Shown: in pieces, positions 1 to 6,955 of the stretch
Layout of the letters: every line of letters starts with the position of its first letter
Numbering within the stretch: the first letter of the stretch is position 1
Source: Helicobacteraceae bacterium
GTDB lineage: Bacteria; Campylobacterota; Campylobacteria; Campylobacterales; Sulfurimonadaceae
Direction of reading: 5' to 3'
NCBI GenBank assembly: GCA_027061425.1
Contig: JALSUN010000062.1
Coordinates: forward strand, 1 to 13,146
Length of the DNA: 13,146 nt
Notes under the pieces: model-generated
Database searches by the model: none
Seen by the model: the letters and a program-made list of their open reading frames with translations, nothing else
What the model was told of the DNA's origin: nothing
Made by a program: the position numbers and the translations under genes

Positions 1-137
1 AAGCAGCGCGTGGTATGGAGTGGTATAAGCTTGCTGATGAACTGATCAACATGAACAGTTTTGGTGCCTCTGCACCGGCTGGACAACTTTTTGAGAAGTT
101 TGGATTCACAGCTGAAGCGATTATTGCTAAGATCTAA
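1..137 (+). CDS. tkt: Transketolase, C-terminal end (partial)
   Basis: The reading frame entering from the left edge (first full codon at base 3) runs 44 codons to a TAA at 135-137. Its peptide contains MNSFGASAPAGQLFEKFGFT, which matches the characteristic end of transketolases (the FGxSAPAxxLFExFGFT motif of the C-terminal domain). Transketolase is the cytosolic thiamine-diphosphate enzyme that moves two-carbon units between sugar phosphates in the non-oxidative pentose phosphate and Calvin pathways. The thiamine and catalytic domains lie outside the window, so only the tail can be judged. A strong terminator follows 13 bp after the stop, so this gene ends its transcription unit and is not co-transcribed with nhaA. 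Confidence 0.85.
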   Translation, partial: AARGMEWYKLADELINMNSFGASAPAGQLFEKFGFTAEAIIAKI

Positions 138-150
138 ATTTTTCTCTCTT

Positions 151-191
151 ATAATAACACCCTTCGGTGTTGTTATCTTCTCTCTTTTTTT
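151..191 (+). terminator. Rho-independent terminator after tkt
   Basis: Bases 151-161 pair with 166-176 in an 11-bp stem with one G·T wobble and a 4-base CTTC loop (AACACC/GGTGTT at the top of the stem). A pyrimidine-rich stretch ending in seven T (185-191) follows. This is a textbook intrinsic terminator, and it separates the transketolase transcript from nhaA. Confidence 0.9.
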
Positions 192-200
192 GAGCATATT

Positions 201-236
201 TATAGTATCATTTAATCAGATTTAATTGCCATAGGA
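201..236 (+). promoter_or_regulatory. Putative nhaA promoter -10 and ribosome binding site
   Basis: The stretch from the terminator to the nhaA ATG is AT-rich. TATAGT at 201-206, behind a T-rich run, is a possible -10 element; TTTAAT at 211-216, 15 bp after TTGAGC (190-195), is an alternative. AGGA at 233-236 lies 8 bp before the ATG and is a credible Shine-Dalgarno sequence. The ribosome site is solid, but the choice of -10 is a guess. Confidence 0.4.
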
Positions 237-244
237 TAAATATT

Positions 245-1429
245 ATGCGACTACTTTCAAAATCTTTATTAAACTTTTTTAAGGCGGAATCTGCAGTAGG
301 GGTCTTGTTAATTACAGCAACGATCATTGCTATGTTACTTTCTAACAGCCATTATGCGTATCTTTATAAAGATCTTCTGGCGATTCCCGTGGTTATTAGT
401 ATCCATGAATTTGTAATTGCAAAACCTCTCCTTTTATGGGTTAATGATGGTTTGATGGCGGTCTTCTTCTTTATGGTGGGTCTTGAGATAAAACGAGAAG
501 TACTTGACGGAAGTTTAAGTCAGGTCTCTAAGATTGTGGTGCCTGCCTTCGCTGCTGTTGGTGGTATGGTGGTGCCTGCCTTAGTCTATACAGCTTTTAA
601 CTGGGGAGATCCTGTCGCGATGCAAGGTTGGGCGATTCCTATGGCAACTGATATAGCTTTTGCATTAGGTATCCTCTCTTTACTTGGAAACCGCGTACCA
701 GCTGAACTTAAAGTATTTTTACTGGCACTGGCCATCATTGATGATTTAGGCGCTATTATTGTCATAGCTCTCTTTTATGGACATGGTCTCTCTACTTCTG
801 CATTAGCGGTCTCAGCATTTTTCATTGCTGTTTTGATGGTTATGAATTGGCGTGGTGTTACTAATAATACTGCCTATGTACTGATAGGTATTATTGTCTG
901 GGCAGCGGTGTTAAAGTCAGGGGTTCATGCAACTATAGCGGGTGTCATTGTAGGTCTTCTTATCCCCCTTCGTAATAATGGCAAGAGCTTTCATGAGTTA
1001 GAAGCCTCTCTTCATGCCCCTGTGAACTATGTGATTTTACCCCTCTTTGCTTTTGTGAACACCGGCGTAAACTTCAGTGGTGTCAGCAGTAAAGATTTTT
1101 TAGATAACATCACTATAGGTATTACATTAGGACTTTTTATAGGTAAACAAGTAGGTATCTTTAGCTTCAGTCTTCTAGCAATAACTTTAAAGCTTGGAAA
1201 GTTGCCAGATGGTTTACACATTGGTCACCTTTATGGTCTTTCGGTCTTGGGTGGTATAGGGTTTACTATGAGTCTGTTTATAGGTTCCTTGGCCTTCGAG
1301 TGTAGTGGTGACGCTTGTATCAACATGATAGACGAACGCATTGGTATCTTACTTGGCTCTCTCTTGTCTGGTATCATGGGTTACCTGATCTTAAAGTGGC
1401 AACTCTCTAAAGTGTCTGATCCTAAATAG
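245..1429 (+). CDS. nhaA: Na+/H+ antiporter NhaA
   Basis: Inner-membrane secondary transporter that exchanges cytoplasmic Na+ (or Li+) for external H+, used in sodium tolerance and alkaline pH homeostasis. The 394-residue product has the normal family length and about 12 hydrophobic segments. The hallmark residues are present: MATDIAFALG carries the transport-domain Asp136 (E. coli D133), ALAIIDDLGA carries the ion-binding Asp166-Asp167 pair (E. coli D163-D164), Lys301 in FIGKQVG matches E. coli K300, and His228 in KSGVHAT matches the pH-responsive E. coli H225. AGGA 8 bp upstream supports the ATG. The next gene begins directly after its TAG, so the two are probably co-transcribed. Confidence 0.97.
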   Translation: MRLLSKSLLNFFKAESAVGVLLITATIIAMLLSNSHYAYLYKDLLAIPVVISIHEFVIAKPLLLWVNDGLMAVFFFMVGLEIKREVLDGSLSQVSKIVVPAFAAVGGMVVPALVYTAFNWGDPVAMQGWAIPMATDIAFALGILSLLGNRVPAELKVFLLALAIIDDLGAIIVIALFYGHGLSTSALAVSAFFIAVLMVMNWRGVTNNTAYVLIGIIVWAAVLKSGVHATIAGVIVGLLIPLRNNGKSFHELEASLHAPVNYVILPLFAFVNTGVNFSGVSSKDFLDNITIGITLGLFIGKQVGIFSFSLLAITLKLGKLPDGLHIGHLYGLSVLGGIGFTMSLFIGSLAFECSGDACINMIDERIGILLGSLLSGIMGYLILKWQLSKVSDPK

Positions 1430-2383
1430 ATGATAAAACGAACACTTCTATTATTGTCATTGTTGTCTGCTTCCTTTAGGGCCTCGAGCTTAGATGACTT
1501 AGGTGCAAGTGCATATTTGGCTGCTGCAAATGCAGCAATCGTCTTTACCTCTCAAGATGGTTTGAGCTCAGGAATCTACCGCTTTACAAACATCAATTCA
1601 GAGATGCAGATGTATAACCTTCCGTTACAGTATCAGTTTGAACCTTTAACAGAAAAGTCTAATGTCTTTATGATGTTTGACATGGGCTATAGCAGTGCGA
1701 CATCTGATAGAAGTATAGAAGATGCAAATGGCAGCCTATTAAACATACACAACAGTCTTCAAACTTATGTTGGTGGTATTGGTGCGGGGATCAGGTACAA
1801 GGCTACTGAACACTCATACTTGCTCTTTGGCGGTGAAGTACTATACTCTCGTTTAGGGCTAAGGGTACGACCAGAGGACGATGATGATATAAATGGTAAA
1901 GTTATCAAGGATTTATTTGACCAGTCCTTTAAAGACAATTACTCTTATAAGTTGTTGGCTGAATATGTCTACCATCGAGAGATCCATAAACATAAGGTCT
2001 ATACCCGTTTCAACTACAAACTCTATAAGACGTTTAATGAGATCGACCTGGGAGAGATCCTTGGGGACGTTGTAAATGATGTTATCTCTCTGCAGTCACA
2101 AACTTCTGTGGCGTCTGTGACTATTAGCTACGAGACTAACCCTCTTTACACTCATAATGATATGACTTTAACCTTAGAGCCTTACTTGAAAGGCAACTAC
2201 ATCTGGGGTGACTTAGCTACAGTGGCACAAATCAACGGTTATGGGACATTGGGTCTTGCAGGATATTGGAATACACCTAAAAAAAGTGTGTATATCTCCC
2301 GTTACTTTATAGAGCCAAGTATCTCTAAGGGGTATGGACTTGAAGGCATTAATTTGAGTCTTGGTTTCAGTTTAGACTTTTAA
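1430..2383 (+). CDS. Predicted outer-membrane beta-barrel protein of unknown function
   Basis: 317 residues. The N-terminus (MIKRTLLLLSLLSAS) is a clear signal peptide, with cleavage likely around residues 18-22. The rest lacks hydrophobic helices and is made of alternating polar/nonpolar, aromatic- and Gly-rich strands (for example YVGGIGAGIRYKA and SYLLFGGEVLYSRLGL). It ends in LGFSLDF; a C-terminal Phe is the usual BAM recognition signal of outer-membrane barrels. The general pattern recalls the solitary autotransporter-like barrel family, but that is a weak resemblance and I do not assign it. The ATG abuts the nhaA stop with no gap and no good Shine-Dalgarno sequence, so translation probably depends on reinitiation after NhaA. 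Location is fairly sure; function is unknown. Confidence 0.75.
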   Translation: MIKRTLLLLSLLSASFRASSLDDLGASAYLAAANAAIVFTSQDGLSSGIYRFTNINSEMQMYNLPLQYQFEPLTEKSNVFMMFDMGYSSATSDRSIEDANGSLLNIHNSLQTYVGGIGAGIRYKATEHSYLLFGGEVLYSRLGLRVRPEDDDDINGKVIKDLFDQSFKDNYSYKLLAEYVYHREIHKHKVYTRFNYKLYKTFNEIDLGEILGDVVNDVISLQSQTSVASVTISYETNPLYTHNDMTLTLEPYLKGNYIWGDLATVAQINGYGTLGLAGYWNTPKKSVYISRYFIEPSISKGYGLEGINLSLGFSLDF

Positions 2384-2445
2384 CCTGTTAAAGCTCAAGA
2401 AGTATGTTGACTTTGTAACTTCTACTATAGAAGATAAAATGTGGA

Positions 2446-2451
2446 TATAAT
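2446..2451 (+). promoter_or_regulatory. Putative -10 element for the methyltransferase gene
   Basis: A perfect TATAAT lies 20 bp before the ATG at 2472. No well-spaced -35 is seen: TTGACT at 2407-2412 is 33 bp away, too far. This is usual for Campylobacterota promoters. It implies a leader of roughly 14 nt with only a weak ribosome site (AGAG near 2463). Confidence 0.55.
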
Positions 2452-2471
2452 GTGAAAAAAATAGAGAAAAC

Positions 2472-3233
2472 ATGAAAGATTCCCAAGAATATTTAGATAA
2501 AAAAGCTTTTTTTGACTCAGTGATTACCCTTTATGGTCGTAATGTTGTTACAGAAATTTTAGAAGACGAAAACATTCAGGTTCACAAACTGCATCTTGCA
2601 GAGAGTAATAGAGAAGAGGGTGTGATCTTGCAAATAAGAGAGATGGCACACTCACGCAACATTGAGATAAAGAGTCACTCCAAAGAACAACTTTCTCGCA
2701 TCTCTAAAAATGCCAAACAAGACCAAGGTGTAGCCATAGATATTATCGCTCCTAATTATCAAAAAAGTGACAAGATAAAGACAGTTTTAGGGGAGAGTTT
2801 TCGTTTGCTGGCTTTAGATGGTGTTCAAAATCCTCAAAACCTAGGGATGATCGTCCGTTCTGCTGCAGCAGGAAATATAGATGGTATCTTACTGCCCACC
2901 AACAACAGTGCCAAGATCTCTCCACTGGTCATCAAGGCAAGTGCGGGAACACTGTTTAAAATTCCGATCTTCTACTGTAAGACATTGGAAGCACCTTTAG
3001 CCGAGTTGGGAGCATCAAGTGAGATATATGCGCTATCTTCACATGCTACAGATGATATTTATAGCCTTCAGACCGGTAAAAAAGTGGTATTTGTTTTAGG
3101 TAATGAGAGTGAAGGGGTCTCACCTGTAGTGACACGTCTGTGTAACAGGTCTCTGGCTATCCCTATGCAACGCGGGGTAGAATCACTCAATGTGGCAGTC
3201 ACTGCTGCACTCTTGGCATTTATACAAAACTAA
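2472..3233 (+). CDS. TrmH/SpoU-family RNA 2'-O-ribose methyltransferase (RlmB-like)
   Basis: SPOUT-fold, SAM-dependent enzyme that methylates the 2'-hydroxyl of a nucleotide in rRNA or tRNA. The three family motifs are intact. Motif 1 is LDGVQNPQNLGMIVRSA (about 115-131, with Arg129, the catalytic-type arginine). Motif 2 is FVLGNESEGVS (about 207-217). Motif 3 is IPMQRGVESLNVAVTAA (about 230-246), which forms the knot and cofactor site. Residues 1-95 form a separate small domain of the kind that binds RNA in RlmB/TrmH-type enzymes (the SpoU substrate-binding domain). That arrangement and the 253-residue length favour a 23S rRNA Gm2251-like enzyme, but the target base cannot be read from sequence, so I leave the symbol blank. 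It appears monocistronic and converges on the thioredoxin-like gene. Confidence 0.92.
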   Translation: MKDSQEYLDKKAFFDSVITLYGRNVVTEILEDENIQVHKLHLAESNREEGVILQIREMAHSRNIEIKSHSKEQLSRISKNAKQDQGVAIDIIAPNYQKSDKIKTVLGESFRLLALDGVQNPQNLGMIVRSAAAGNIDGILLPTNNSAKISPLVIKASAGTLFKIPIFYCKTLEAPLAELGASSEIYALSSHATDDIYSLQTGKKVVFVLGNESEGVSPVVTRLCNRSLAIPMQRGVESLNVAVTAALLAFIQN

Positions 3234-3252
3234 GTTTGACGCTGATATTGTT

Positions 3253-3287
3253 AAAATCAAAAATCAAAAATCAAAAATCAAAAATCA
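3253..3287. repeat. Five perfect tandem copies of a 7-bp unit (AAAATCA)
   Basis: AAAATCA is repeated at 3253, 3260, 3267, 3274 and 3281 with no mismatches. The array fills most of the 51-bp gap between two convergent genes. The last copy contains the TCA that is the TGA stop codon of the minus-strand thioredoxin gene. Because the stop comes before the rest of the array in that frame, copy-number change would not alter either protein. No hairpin terminator is visible in this gap. Confidence 0.95.
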
Positions 3288-3602
3288 TGAGGTCATCATG
3301 TCATATGGACGTTTAATTTCATCAACCACTTGGTCTACACTCATATGACGACTTTTACGTAAAAACTCTTTACCATCAAGATGGATTAAAAGTGTAGGTA
3401 TACTGAAAACACCAAAATGAGAAGCGATCTCTGGTGTCTCTGAGATGTCAACACTAATGACTTCCAGTAATGAAAAGTTCTTCTCAAAAGCCTCTAAAAG
3501 CTTGGGTTTTAATGCATGACAAACATTGCAGGTCGGAGCACTAAAATAGAGGGCTACCGCTAATTCACTATGCAGTTTTTCTTCTATAGTTTCTATGTTC
3601 AA
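3285..3602 (-). CDS. Thioredoxin-like protein
   Basis: 105-residue single-domain thioredoxin fold, the family's usual size. The redox motif is CNVC (Cys25 and Cys28) inside FSAPTCNVCHALKP, where classic thioredoxins have WCGPC. The strand that follows (LLEVISVDISETPEIASHFGV) leads to the cis-proline loop FSIPTLLI with Pro69. There is no signal peptide, so it should act in the cytoplasm as a dithiol/disulfide oxidoreductase. The non-standard CxxC dipeptide and the Thr in place of Trp before it suggest a specialised partner rather than the housekeeping thioredoxin. The ATG at 3602 is preceded by a strong AGGGAGAG ribosome site. It is divergent from the phospholipase gene, with a palindrome between the two promoters. 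Confidence 0.88.
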   Translation of the reverse strand: MNIETIEEKLHSELAVALYFSAPTCNVCHALKPKLLEAFEKNFSLLEVISVDISETPEIASHFGVFSIPTLLIHLDGKEFLRKSRHMSVDQVVDEIKRPYDMMTS

Positions 3603-3624
3603 TTTCTCTCCCTATTTTTTAAAA

Positions 3625-3630
3625 ATTATA
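3625..3630 (-). promoter_or_regulatory. Putative -10 of the thioredoxin-like gene
   Basis: Read on the minus strand, TATAAT lies 22 bp upstream of the ATG at 3602, with AGGGAGAG between them. It overlaps the left end of the 26-bp palindrome at 3628-3653. Confidence 0.55.
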
Positions 3631-3653
3631 ATATAATAGCGCTATTATATTAT
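3628..3653. promoter_or_regulatory. Perfect 26-bp palindrome, candidate shared operator
   Basis: The 13-base arm ATAATATAATAGC (3628-3640) is followed with no spacer by its exact reverse complement (3641-3653), so the centre reads TAGCGCTA. It lies in the 72-bp divergent region and touches the candidate -10 elements of both flanking genes, where a dimeric repressor could block both. It is not followed by a T-run and is upstream of both genes, so it is not a terminator. The regulator is unknown and is not encoded next to it. Confidence 0.7.
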
Positions 3654-3668
3654 GTTTCTTGCAAAGGT
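3648..3668 (+). promoter_or_regulatory. Putative -10 and ribosome site of the phospholipase gene
   Basis: TATTAT at 3648-3653 (the right end of the palindrome) is a reasonable -10. AAAGG at 3664-3668 sits 6 bp before the ATG at 3675 and is a fair Shine-Dalgarno sequence. The -10 is uncertain because the whole region is AT-rich. Confidence 0.4.
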
Positions 3669-3674
3669 TGTTGA

Positions 3675-4853
3675 ATGTTACGTCTGTTGATCCTTATTTT
3701 ATTTACACTCTCTCTTTATGCGGGTGATGCGTATGAAAAAGCTGAAGCTTATTTTCAAAATAAAGAGTATACAGAGGCTTTTCCTCTTTACAAAGAGAGT
3801 GCTGAAAAAGATCAAGAATCAGACGCGGCATATAAGCTAGGTTGGATGTATGAAAACGGCAAAGGTGTTGAGGTTAATAGTGCCGAAGCCATACACTGGT
3901 ATAAGCAAGCAGCAAGCTGGGAGTTGACCAACAGTAATAAAACACATGTCTATGAGACCATTTACCGTAACTTGGATCCTCTTGATGATGAGGACTCTAC
4001 AGCCACTTTAGTAGAGCTTGCCAATGGTAAGTTCGGTCTGCGTGCTTACTATCCTAACTACGCCATCATCTCTTACACGGACAAGATACCTAAAGGTGAG
4101 ACGAAGTTTGAAAAAGACAGTCCAAATCCAGACCCTAATGGAACGACGTACATTCATACAGAAGCCAAATATCAGATCTCGTTACGTGCAGACTATGTCA
4201 CCAACTGGTTTGGTTTTACACAGATGTGGACGGGCGCTTATACGCAAGTCTCTTACTGGCAGATTATCATAGAGTCTTCACCGTTTAGAGATACTAACTA
4301 TAAGCCAGAAGCCTTTGTAACGATACCTTTTTATCATAGTCTTGATGCTATAGGAATGAAGGGTATCGCTTTTGGATATAAACACTCATCAAACGGGCAA
4401 CCTGTAGATGAAAATGGAACACGTAGACGTAACGGAGATGGACCGGTAGAGGGCTCACGTTCACGTTCTTGGAACCGTCTTTATACACGAGCGTACTTCC
4501 AGTGGGACCATTTCTTTGCAGAACTTGATGTCTGGTACAAGATGAAAGAGTTTTCAGAGTTTGATGATAATCCAGACATACAAGACTATTATGGCCCAGG
4601 CTCATTTGAAGTGGGATATATCCATGGAAAATTACTGACACGTTTGACGTTGCGTCCAAGTTTTACTAAAGGACATGTCAGTGGTGAGTTGGAGATGAGT
4701 TATCCTATCCCTTATACTTATAACACGCACTTTTATTTTCAAGCCTTTAGTGGTGTGGACTCTCATGGAAACATCGGAGGCTATGGACAGAGTCTTATAG
4801 ACTACGACCAACAGGTCAACCAGGTTGGTTTCGGTTTTAGTATCTCCAGATAA
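3675..4853 (+). CDS. pldA: Outer-membrane phospholipase A (OMPLA) with N-terminal Sel1-like repeats
   Basis: Calcium-dependent outer-membrane lipase that hydrolyses acyl chains of misplaced phospholipids. A signal peptide (about residues 1-17, ending SLYAG) precedes a helical Sel1/TPR-like segment (about 18-82, with AAYKLGWMYENGKGVEVNS). From about residue 115 comes the OMPLA barrel: AYTQVSYWQI and SSPFRDTNYKPEAFV, then GYKHSSNGQ with His237 and Ser239, and SRSWNRLYTR with Asn267. These match the E. coli His142/Ser144/Asn156 triad, so it should be active. The catalytic Ser-to-Asn distance is 28 residues against 12 in E. coli, owing to an Arg/Gly-rich insertion. At 392 residues it is about 100 longer than E. 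coli OMPLA, mostly from the Sel1 part. The ion-channel gene follows after 2 bp. Confidence 0.93.
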   Translation: MLRLLILILFTLSLYAGDAYEKAEAYFQNKEYTEAFPLYKESAEKDQESDAAYKLGWMYENGKGVEVNSAEAIHWYKQAASWELTNSNKTHVYETIYRNLDPLDDEDSTATLVELANGKFGLRAYYPNYAIISYTDKIPKGETKFEKDSPNPDPNGTTYIHTEAKYQISLRADYVTNWFGFTQMWTGAYTQVSYWQIIIESSPFRDTNYKPEAFVTIPFYHSLDAIGMKGIAFGYKHSSNGQPVDENGTRRRNGDGPVEGSRSRSWNRLYTRAYFQWDHFFAELDVWYKMKEFSEFDDNPDIQDYYGPGSFEVGYIHGKLLTRLTLRPSFTKGHVSGELEMSYPIPYTYNTHFYFQAFSGVDSHGNIGGYGQSLIDYDQQVNQVGFGFSISR

Positions 4854-4855
4854 CA

Positions 4856-5545
4856 ATGCGACTATTTTTAACCAGGAAGTATGACAACTACATCCTCTTC
4901 TTTTCATTGGTGGGGGTGCTCTTCTTGCTTCCTTTTCTCAATGCGCTACCCATCCTACGTTTTGCCCTAGTAGGACAATACACTTTTGTGATGTTTTACT
5001 TGGTTTTTAGTGCAAGACATACCAGAGGTCTTTACCTCATTGATATCGCTTTTGTTGTACCGACACTTTTAGCTACTTGGATAGATAGTATTTTTCAAAA
5101 CGATTACACATTTGTTGCTTCTTATTTAACAATGGGCATTTTCTTTTTATACTTACAATTCTTGATTATAAAACAGATGATACATGCTAAAAAAGTAGAC
5201 ACTAACATTATTTTTGGGGCAATGAATATTTACCTTGTCGCGGGTTTGATTTGGGCATATGCTTATGTTCTGTTAGCACATTTTGATGGAAATGCTTTTC
5301 ATATGCCTACTTACGAGGCGATGAAAGATGTTGAGATTTTTACCTATTATAGTTTTACAACGATTACTACTTTGGGGTATGGTGACATTGTAGCGCAGAG
5401 TGCACAAGCACGGATGCTTTCTGTGTTAGAAGCCGTGTTTGGACAACTATATCTTGCTATTGTGATTGCTAAACTTGTCTCGACCTCTTGGCGTGCAGAT
5501 TGGGATATTAGAATGCTTGAAAACTCTGAAAAAACCAATCTTTAA
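4856..5545 (+). CDS. Potassium-channel-like membrane protein (Ion_trans_2 pore)
   Basis: 229 residues with six or so hydrophobic segments (about 12-30, 38-52, 60-76, 88-106, 118-141 and 186-206). A pore loop lies between the last two: YYSFTTITTLGYGDIVA, residues 164-180. TTLGYGD (171-177) is the K+ selectivity filter signature, and the Tyr-Tyr-Ser-Phe-Thr-Thr lead-in is typical of two-TM pore modules. The earlier segments lack the repeated arginines of a voltage-sensor S4, and there is no cytoplasmic RCK/TrkA-N domain, so gating is not evident. It should form a tetrameric inner-membrane K+ (or cation) channel. The ATG is 2 bp after the phospholipase stop with no good Shine-Dalgarno sequence, so the two are co-transcribed and probably translationally coupled. 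No clear terminator follows in the 31-bp convergent gap. Confidence 0.85.
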   Translation: MRLFLTRKYDNYILFFSLVGVLFLLPFLNALPILRFALVGQYTFVMFYLVFSARHTRGLYLIDIAFVVPTLLATWIDSIFQNDYTFVASYLTMGIFFLYLQFLIIKQMIHAKKVDTNIIFGAMNIYLVAGLIWAYAYVLLAHFDGNAFHMPTYEAMKDVEIFTYYSFTTITTLGYGDIVAQSAQARMLSVLEAVFGQLYLAIVIAKLVSTSWRADWDIRMLENSEKTNL

Positions 5546-5576
5546 GGTTTTCTAACACCTTGTGTCAGTAACAGTG

Positions 5577-6197
5577 CTAGGAGGTAAGGTCAAATGCTAG
5601 TTTTATACCATCAATGATCATACCCATTCCGATGACTGTTAATATAATACCCATTAACTTTCCGATGACGATAATGAGATTTTTTCCGATGTATTGTACA
5701 AGTTTAGTACTATAGATAAATGAAATATAGGTTACAAACAGTATAAATGCAAGCATTAAAATAATAATGCCAATGTGGAGAAAGTCACTACCGATAGTAT
5801 AGTTCATAGCAGTGACTATCGTACCGGGTCCTGCTAGTATAGGAATAGCGAGAGGTGAAATAGCGACACTCTCATCAAATTCTACAGGCTCTTGATTATT
5901 GATGGTTGATTTTTTGGATTGCAACATTTCAAAACCAACAAAGAAGATCAAAATACCTCCTGCAAGTTTAAAGGCTGGAATGGTTAAACCAAAAAATTGG
6001 AAGATGTATTTACCAAAAATAACAAAACTGCCCACAATAAAAAATGCAACAAGGGTTGAAGTCAGTGCTATATGTAATTTTTGAGCCTTACTCGCCCCTT
6101 GCACAAGACCCATATAAATGGGTGTATTGGCCAAGGGGTTCATAATGGCAAAGAAGCCTGTAAAAACAGTAAATGCGTAGATCCAGATGTTGTCCAT
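5577..6197 (-). CDS. MarC-family integral membrane protein
   Basis: 206 residues, the usual family length, with six predicted transmembrane helices. Family signatures are visible: FFAIMNPLANTPIYMGL (15-31) in the first helix and ISPLAIPILAGPGTIVTAM (113-131) in the second half, two related Pro/Asn-rich half-repeats. A hydrophilic linker (about 93-112) divides the halves. The family's substrate is unknown; the early link of marC to multiple antibiotic resistance was not upheld, so no transport role is claimed. The ribosome site AAAAGG overlaps the intergenic 12 bp after yaaA, so it is the second gene of a yaaA-marC unit. Confidence 0.9.
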   Translation of the reverse strand: MDNIWIYAFTVFTGFFAIMNPLANTPIYMGLVQGASKAQKLHIALTSTLVAFFIVGSFVIFGKYIFQFFGLTIPAFKLAGGILIFFVGFEMLQSKKSTINNQEPVEFDESVAISPLAIPILAGPGTIVTAMNYTIGSDFLHIGIIILMLAFILFVTYISFIYSTKLVQYIGKNLIIVIGKLMGIILTVIGMGMIIDGIKLAFDLTS

Positions 6198-6209
6198 AGT
6201 TAGCCTTTT

Positions 6210-6938
6210 TTACTCTATGATCGAGTAGATAATTTCTGTTTTATTTTTGACAGTAATAGTCTCTTCAAGTTGTAAGGTCTTTATATCTAAAGTCAAAAAA
6301 TCTTCTATACTTTGGACCTGATGTTGGGCTAATGCTCTTAAAACAATACCTCTATAGGCCTTAGCCCAATGACTGACACTTTTGCCACCTTTTAGAAATT
6401 TCAAGGTGGTGTATTGCTGTTTGGTTTTGTAAAACTTGTCATAATATCCTGCACGAAGATCAAGAATCTCATGATCCATAAGTAGTAGGTCAAGTTGGTA
6501 GCTAAAACGCTCTTTATAGAACTTGTCAGGAGCGATATCTCCGATGTTATTACCCTGCTTAACTTTATAGTTGACAATCGCATCTCCACCTAAGAGTACC
6601 CCGTAGAGATTGGAGAAAATAAGGAGCTGTTTTTTTAAGTACGCTTGTGCAGTCGGTGTGAGTGTTTTATAGTCAAGGTACTCATAGGCGACACCACTGT
6701 AACGCTCTATGGCAGCCATTTTGGGGGCAGAGAAGATGTCATGAAGATAGGGAGTGATCTCTTTCTCTTTTTTGATGCCAAACAGTGCTTTGATGGTCTC
6801 AATGTCGTCAGATGTTATGATGTCGTTGTAGCTGTTCAAGATGCTTTTACGGGGCTCGTAACCAAACAAGATCTCGCTCTCTTCTTGAGAGCCTCCGACA
6901 TTTTTACCTTCAGATGGGGAAAATAGTGTATATAACAA
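6210..6938 (-). CDS. yaaA: YaaA-family (UPF0246/DUF328) peroxide stress protein
   Basis: 242-residue soluble cytoplasmic protein. It shows the family's landmarks: an N-terminal LFSPSEGKN in place of the common ISPAK, MAAIERYSGVAYEYLDY (74-90), IFSNLYGVLLGGDAIVNYKVKQG-type strand and loop (107-129), and a C-terminal KGGKSVSHWAKAYRG segment (183-197). In E. coli, YaaA lowers free iron and DNA damage during hydrogen peroxide stress; that role is inferred here by family. The start is TTG at 6938: an in-frame TAA lies shortly upstream, no ATG is available near the conserved N-terminus, and AAGAG sits 5 bp before it. It has its own extended -10 promoter just after the cyclase stop and is followed by marC. 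Confidence 0.88.
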   Translation of the reverse strand: MLYTLFSPSEGKNVGGSQEESEILFGYEPRKSILNSYNDIITSDDIETIKALFGIKKEKEITPYLHDIFSAPKMAAIERYSGVAYEYLDYKTLTPTAQAYLKKQLLIFSNLYGVLLGGDAIVNYKVKQGNNIGDIAPDKFYKERFSYQLDLLLMDHEILDLRAGYYDKFYKTKQQYTTLKFLKGGKSVSHWAKAYRGIVLRALAQHQVQSIEDFLTLDIKTLQLEETITVKNKTEIIYSIIE

Positions 6939-6955
6939 GTGAACTCTTTTTGCGT

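Noticed and set aside
3253..3287. CRISPR-like or transposon-end repeat
   Set aside because: The unit is 7 bp and directly tandem with no spacers, and no cas or transposase genes are nearby; it is a simple-sequence repeat.
3628..3653. Palindrome as a terminator
   Set aside because: It lies upstream of two divergent genes, has no loop and no T-run, and overlaps candidate -10 elements.
4348..4907. Minus-strand open frames opposite the phospholipase gene
   Set aside because: They are antisense to conserved OMPLA motifs, and no recognisable domain is seen.
5546..5576. Short ACAC/GTGT hairpin between the channel and marC genes as a bidirectional terminator
   Set aside because: The stem is only 4 bp with a 3-base loop and no T-run follows on either strand.
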